DNA of 64,000 bases from Vitellaria paradoxa (taxonomy: Eukaryota > Streptophyta > Magnoliopsida > Ericales > Sapotaceae), in contig CM034236.1 in the NCBI GenBank assembly GCA_019916065.1, forward strand, positions 55,270,690 to 55,334,689. Reading direction: 5' to 3'. Below are positions 59,674 through 64,000 of this stretch, one piece after another. A program made the position numbers and the translations under genes. The notes beneath the pieces are model-generated. The model searched no databases, was not told the DNA's origin, and was given only the letters and a program-made list of their open reading frames with translations. Numbering within the stretch: the first letter of the stretch is position 1; every line of letters starts with the position of its first letter.

Positions 59674-62160
59674 TTAGGGTACTATGTGTTTTTTTTTTTG
59701 TAATTCCGAATTCACACCAGTTTATTACAGTGTTTAATAATCGCGTAACTGATGGGTAAATTGGAGAGATGTACACTTCTCTTTATGCACATTCCACTTA
59801 AGTTAAGAATCGAATTCATGTGATTTTTATGAAAAACATACTCACAAGTCATTTAGACTAACCTAGAGACGAGTATTGTACTTTTTCTAACTCTTTAATC
59901 AATAAATAACATGCACTTGATATGAGAGTTGAAAAAGTACAATACTTAAAGTGCATTACAGTCGAGGATGGAGTGAAAATCACTATTATTTCATTAATTC
60001 TTTTTGAATTTGCATTTGGCATGCACCTTGGCTGGACATGGTAATTTTGATAAATGGCATACTCAACATATATATACACATATATATTTATACCCTATAC
60101 TTATATTTCACTGTCATTCTAAAGAATACAAACCCCTAGCTTCTAATTAATGATATTGTGAATGTCAGCAGAACTTAGGCGTTCAAGTTGATAGGACTGC
60201 AATAAAGTAATCAAAGAAGTCGGCAAGGGATGATCCTCTTGAGGATCTTGCCAACACATTTAGAGAAAAAAAAAATCTTCAGTATTGCCCACTAGTTGTA
60301 GGGTGCTGAACTCGACTTCCAAAATAAGAAGTCTGTCATGAGATGCTTATCTTAGGTAAGAGTCATGAAATTATTGGAAGTTTTGAGTTGTGACAGTGGT
60401 TAATATCCTAGAATGGCTGGGCAAGCAGGAAGCTAGGCTGTGAGTACAAATACCGTGTTAGGGAAACCTTTAATTGAGGAGTACACCCTAGTCGTTGTTA
60501 GTGCGGTTAATTATAATTTTTGGATAATGTAATGTCAATATTTGTGTGTATATATATGTATACATGTATAAGTTGTCGTTAATTAATTAATTAAAAAAAT
60601 TCATAATTCAACACATCCCACAAAACAAGCTCCTACTACATTATCATGCTAGGTAACGTATTTTTCTGGGCCTTCCAGACCACTGCTCCTTTGATGTCGT
60701 TTGGTTTTAGGTTCGCTAGGTTGACCCATTCTTCTTAATGGGCCTAGTGTATGTTTTGGGCTAAGTAAATCAAGCCCAATCCAGGCTGATGGTGGAAAGA
60801 ATTGGTAGACCCTAAAATTTTAGGGGCTCGGCTTTTTAATGTTCAGCAAAACCCAGAAGAAGCCGGGATGATTTGTTTCGGCCTTCATTGAGAGTGATAA
60901 AAAAAATAATAAAAAATATTAAAAATTTTTAAAAATTATTTATTTTTATCTCATTGTATAAATTACGAATTCATAATTTTTTCTCATTTTAACTCATTTT
61001 ATCCTACTTTTTGTTATTTCAAACACAATTTCGGTTCGCGAGGTAACAAATTGACCCAGTACAAAAGTGTATCCCAGAAAAGGGCGGTTGCTTGGTAACG
61101 TAAATCAAAGATTTTGTTTTATATAATTTTTTTATCAAAATTTAATTTTTTTTTTGTTGAACAATTTTTAAACATGTTTTTCATATTTTTAAAAATATTT
61201 AAATTTAAAAATTCAACTATGAGCAAAAAATTTTGACTTTTTTCTTATTTTTAAATATTTTCTATAATTTTTGTTTTTGATGAAGGTATATAAGAAGATT
61301 TTGGACATTTATATCAGGTTTGATGTTAACCCCGTGACATCTAATCTTTCAAATGTTAGATGTTAAGTTTAAATACATTTAAATATTTTCATATATTTTT
61401 TAATTAAAAAATATTTGAATAGGTTGAGACAATTCAACTACCCATACATTTGTTGTCATGGGACTAGCAGCACATTAACTGAAGCCATTTGGAATGTTAA
61501 AAAAAAAAAATTAACAAATGTGAATTTTTTCGGAGTATAAAAAAAGTTATTTTAAAATGATGGTTGGAAGATGCGTTTGATTTGATATAAAATTGTTAAA
61601 AATAAAGAGATAAATGGTAAAATTTTAGTGGAGAATCTTAAAAACTTTTGAAGTTTGGTAAAAATTTTTAGTACAAATGTCAGTCTAAGTTTTTTAAAAT
61701 TCTATCAAAATCTATTAAAACACACTATAACAGTTTGTTCTAACGAATTTTGACAATTTTTTTGAAAAGGTAAAATTTTTTTACAGTTTAAAAAAGTTAA
61801 ACTTTAAATTTTTTTTTTTTGAGTTTTTTGAATTTCTTTAGAACTTTAAACGGTAGCACGTTAACGTCCATTTTTCTAAATAAAATATTTAGACTCTGTT
61901 TATAGTGATAAAAAATTTTAAAAAAAAAAAGTAAAAAATACTAAATAATTTTAAAAATTATTTTATTTTATTTTATTTTTTATCGCTTCAAGCGCAACTT
62001 TAAAATCTATCTAAAATAAAGGAAAATTAAATTTCGCTAAGGAAAAATCTACGCATAAAGAAAACCTCGGATTTCTTATTACCAAAGGCTACTTGCCAAA
62101 AATAAAAAATAAAACTGTGGACTGTGAGAAAGTCTAGAACAATATGCAACTGGACTGGGG

Positions 62161-62528
62161 TTGGTCTCTCCTCCCGCTAATCCCATGTCGTACAAAACTC
62201 AAGACGCAATCATATTAGACATTCACGAATACTTCCCTCACCCTCCGTCGTTTCCATATTTTCCTCCCTATCCGCTCACATCCGGAGCATCCACCCTCCT
62301 CTATCGCGGCTTTTCACGCAAACAACGCACGTTTCTCTCTCTACAAGCACTCTCACTCTCTCTAAAAACGTTTTGTGTCTTGTGTTTCTTGCTTGGCCTC
62401 GAAAGCAACCTGTGTGGTGTGGTGTGGTCGTCTCTTTCTCCCAAAACCCTCTTCTTTAGGGGATCGTATTCGAACTTTAATAGGCTCGTATTTAGTGCGT
62501 GTCTTTCTGTCTCTGTCTGTTTTTAGTG

Positions 62529-62564
<36 letters not shown>

Positions 62565-63017
62565 GGACTGATAATTGGGACTGGATTTTTAGACTCTGTG
62601 TCTAAGCCATTTAGCTTCTCCGGCTTAATTTCTAGCTTCTTTTGGGGTTCTGATTTCTACATTTGGTACCAATGTAGGACTCATACATTAGTCTGCGTTA
62701 TTTTTGCGATCCATGCGCATTTCGACGATTCACAGCTAACTCGGCCCGATTTTCTCACGCGGGTTTGATAGGTTTTGTGGTTTTTCGAATCGAGTGTGGG
62801 TAATACTCTTTGGTCTTCGTTGAATTTACAGCGTTTGATCGTGTATTATAGTGTTATATAGAGAAGCCCCTCGGGTGCTTCTTGATTTTTCTTTTTCATG
62901 TGGGTTTGATGTTTTTAAATCTTTGGATTAATTTAGTTATTATATGGGAGACATTTTATAGATTGAGGTGTTTTTATCTGGCATATTAGAATTTTTGTGC
63001 TCAGGGTTTGAAGCAAA
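62161..63017 (+). promoter_or_regulatory. Probable promoter and 5' UTR of the PBL34-like kinase gene
   Basis: CT-rich leader-like DNA spans about 62160-62460, with an (AC)n(AT)n microsatellite at 62528-62564. TGTGCTCAG^GGTTTG at 63003-63005 looks like a splice acceptor 13 nt before the ATG, suggesting an intron in the 5' UTR; the donor is uncertain (candidates 62772 and about 62801). Confidence 0.4.
62528..62564. repeat. Compound (AC)n(AT)n microsatellite
   Basis: AC run followed by AT run in the probable leader of the kinase gene. Confidence 0.9.
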
Positions 63018-63204
63018 ATGGGGTTAGGTCCTGATGCTGTTAAGGTGGTGGAGACATGGGACGGGGACAAATTGAAGGAGAAGAAGAAGAAAGATGATGA
63101 TGAGGAGACAGGGTGTTGGTTTAAATTCAGATTTTTTGGGACGTGCATGCCATCGAGGTCTAAGGTAGATGGTTCTATGAGTGGCAGAAACACTCAAGAA
63201 GAAG
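63018..63204 (+). CDS. PBL34: First coding exon of PBL34/35/36-like receptor-like cytoplasmic kinase (partial)
   Basis: 62 codons plus one base, then donor GAAG^GTATTC. The peptide starts MGLGPDAVKVVETWDGDKLK, then an acidic-basic stretch, then EETGCWFKFRFFGTCMPSRS and a Ser-rich part. This matches the N-terminal region I recall for RLCK subfamily VII kinases PBL34, PBL35 and PBL36, which act below pattern- and LORE-type receptors in immune signalling. The kinase domain and all later exons lie outside the window. The first residues MGLG suggest possible N-myristoylation, but without a Cys at position 3-5. Family assignment rests only on this N-terminal part. Confidence 0.78.
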
Positions 63205-64000
63205 GTATTCTCTTGATATGTTTTACTCAAATGTTTAGGGGTTTTATGATTTTCCATGAAATAGTATCCGTCCTTGATGACATATTTACTTGTGGTTGTT
63301 GTCATATGTTTGAATGGACATTTGTTGGATGTATCTTGCATTGTAATATTGCAGTTCTGCACTTATAAGTTTACATTAGGTTTGGCTCACTGTTTCATCT
63401 GAAGGGCGTGTTTTTTATGTGATATTATCCGACATTTGTTGATGATAAATGTTGACCCTTATAACAAGTGTTAGTTAAACTTCTGGGCTGATAGAGTTCT
63501 TTGTTATCGCTGTTTTCCTGATTGCCAATGTTGGCTTCATTAATTGTGTGTTTTAGTCTGTTGACATGCATATTTACTTGCTATTTTTGATCACCTGGTG
63601 ATGTGTAAAATCTTTAGCTTTTTATTACCTCATATAAAAGGGGGTTGGATTTCTGGAGTGGCTTGGCATTCTAGTCTAGTCTATTGCTCTGTCATTTTTT
63701 TTTAAATATATATATATGTATATATATTATATTAGTATCAAGTAGCCTATTTAACAAACCAATAAAAGAAAAGAAAAAAAAAAAATAGGATAGGAATACA
63801 TGAGGAGAAAATAAGGAAGAAAATTAATTTTATATTTCCATGGAACGTATTTCTGAGACATCAGAGCTTGCAAAAGGATATGCATGTGTCACCATTAATT
63901 TGTTCAATTTTCCATATGCACAGGGAATTGATGAATCTCTCCAACAAACAGGGAAAAAGCATATTTTTTTATCTAGCCTTTGGTAGGTTTCTAATAAATA
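63205..64000 (+). other. Intron 1 of the PBL34-like gene (continues beyond the window)
   Basis: No following coding exon was found. CACAG^GGAATTG at 63923-63924 looks like an acceptor, but joining there gives an immediate in-frame TGA. Confidence 0.6.

Larger units (their letters stand above)
55397..62160. other. Long AT-rich intergenic region
   Basis: About 6.8 kb without a supported gene. It holds a GTTTGG-type MITE near 56075-56240, a GATCG-rich island (57085-57240), tandem arrays (57566-57700, 58231-59160, 59555-59673), microsatellites, and an unexplained moderately GC-rich segment (60170-60500). A TATA-like CTATATAAGTCTC near 56233 is followed by a CT-rich leader-like stretch, but the ORF there does not look like a real protein. 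Confidence 0.55.

Noticed and set aside
60219..60250. GATCCTC-TT-GAGGATC hairpin
   Set aside because: Only a seven-base stem; too short to call a structured RNA or terminator.
62161..62768. Several open frames upstream of the kinase exon
   Set aside because: They run through a CT-rich leader and an AC/AT microsatellite.
63924..64000. Possible second exon of the PBL34-like gene
   Set aside because: Joining the first exon to this acceptor gives an immediate in-frame TGA, and the sequence does not resemble the next block of that family.

Overview
This window is plant nuclear DNA, most likely from a (probably woody) eudicot. It has spliced genes with canonical GT-AG introns, long AT-rich intergenic stretches, many short transposons, a plant Ty1/copia retrotransposon, and only plant-type protein families. 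No species can be named from the sequence alone.

Five complete protein-coding genes and one partial gene are supported. (1) 7293-15126 (+): a full-length ten-exon auxin-transporter-type ABCB19, 1250 aa after splicing. (2) 27332-28209 (+): a two-exon PRE6-like non-DNA-binding HLH protein, 95 aa. (3) about 31900-37230 (+): a BPA1/BPL-like RRM protein (binding partner of ACD11), 244 aa, with a probable non-coding first exon. (4) 39157-40482 (-): a single-exon glutaredoxin-domain protein with a C-terminal CxxC cluster, 441 aa. (5) 53740-55396 (+): a three-exon HD-Zip class I homeobox gene of the ATHB13/23/20/3 group, 305 aa. (6) 63018-63204 (+): the first coding exon of a PBL34/35/36-like receptor-like cytoplasmic kinase; the rest lies beyond the window. 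They are independent plant genes, not an operon. ABCB19, PRE proteins and HD-Zip I factors all belong to growth-hormone physiology (auxin, brassinosteroid/gibberellin, light), but nothing in the sequence shows that they work as a unit.

The spaces between genes are mostly mobile DNA. Several insertions can be delimited to the base by target-site duplications: a Ty1/copia element (41892-46564, 5-bp TSD, tRNA-iMet primer site, decayed ORFs), two hAT-type non-autonomous elements with 8-bp TSDs (37399-38100 and 50583-51198), a Mutator-like MITE with a 9-bp TSD inside the 5'-UTR intron of the BPL gene (32976-33378), and two tRNA-derived SINEs (18459-18612 with 10-bp TSD; 23219-23544 with 14-bp TSD). 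Further AT-rich MITEs with GTTTGG-type ends are scattered throughout, along with several short tandem-repeat arrays and many microsatellites.

The most notable observations are: a plant snRNA-type promoter (USE motif plus TATA box at exactly the Pol II spacing) inside the hAT element at 50583-51198; three G-boxes in 130 bp, two forming a perfect palindrome, upstream of the PRE6-like gene; a three-codon uORF whose stop overlaps the HD-Zip start codon; and a perfect 30-bp inverted repeat spanning 2.7 kb (50074-50103 / 52797-52826), a possible inversion scar. No clear new multi-gene system was found.
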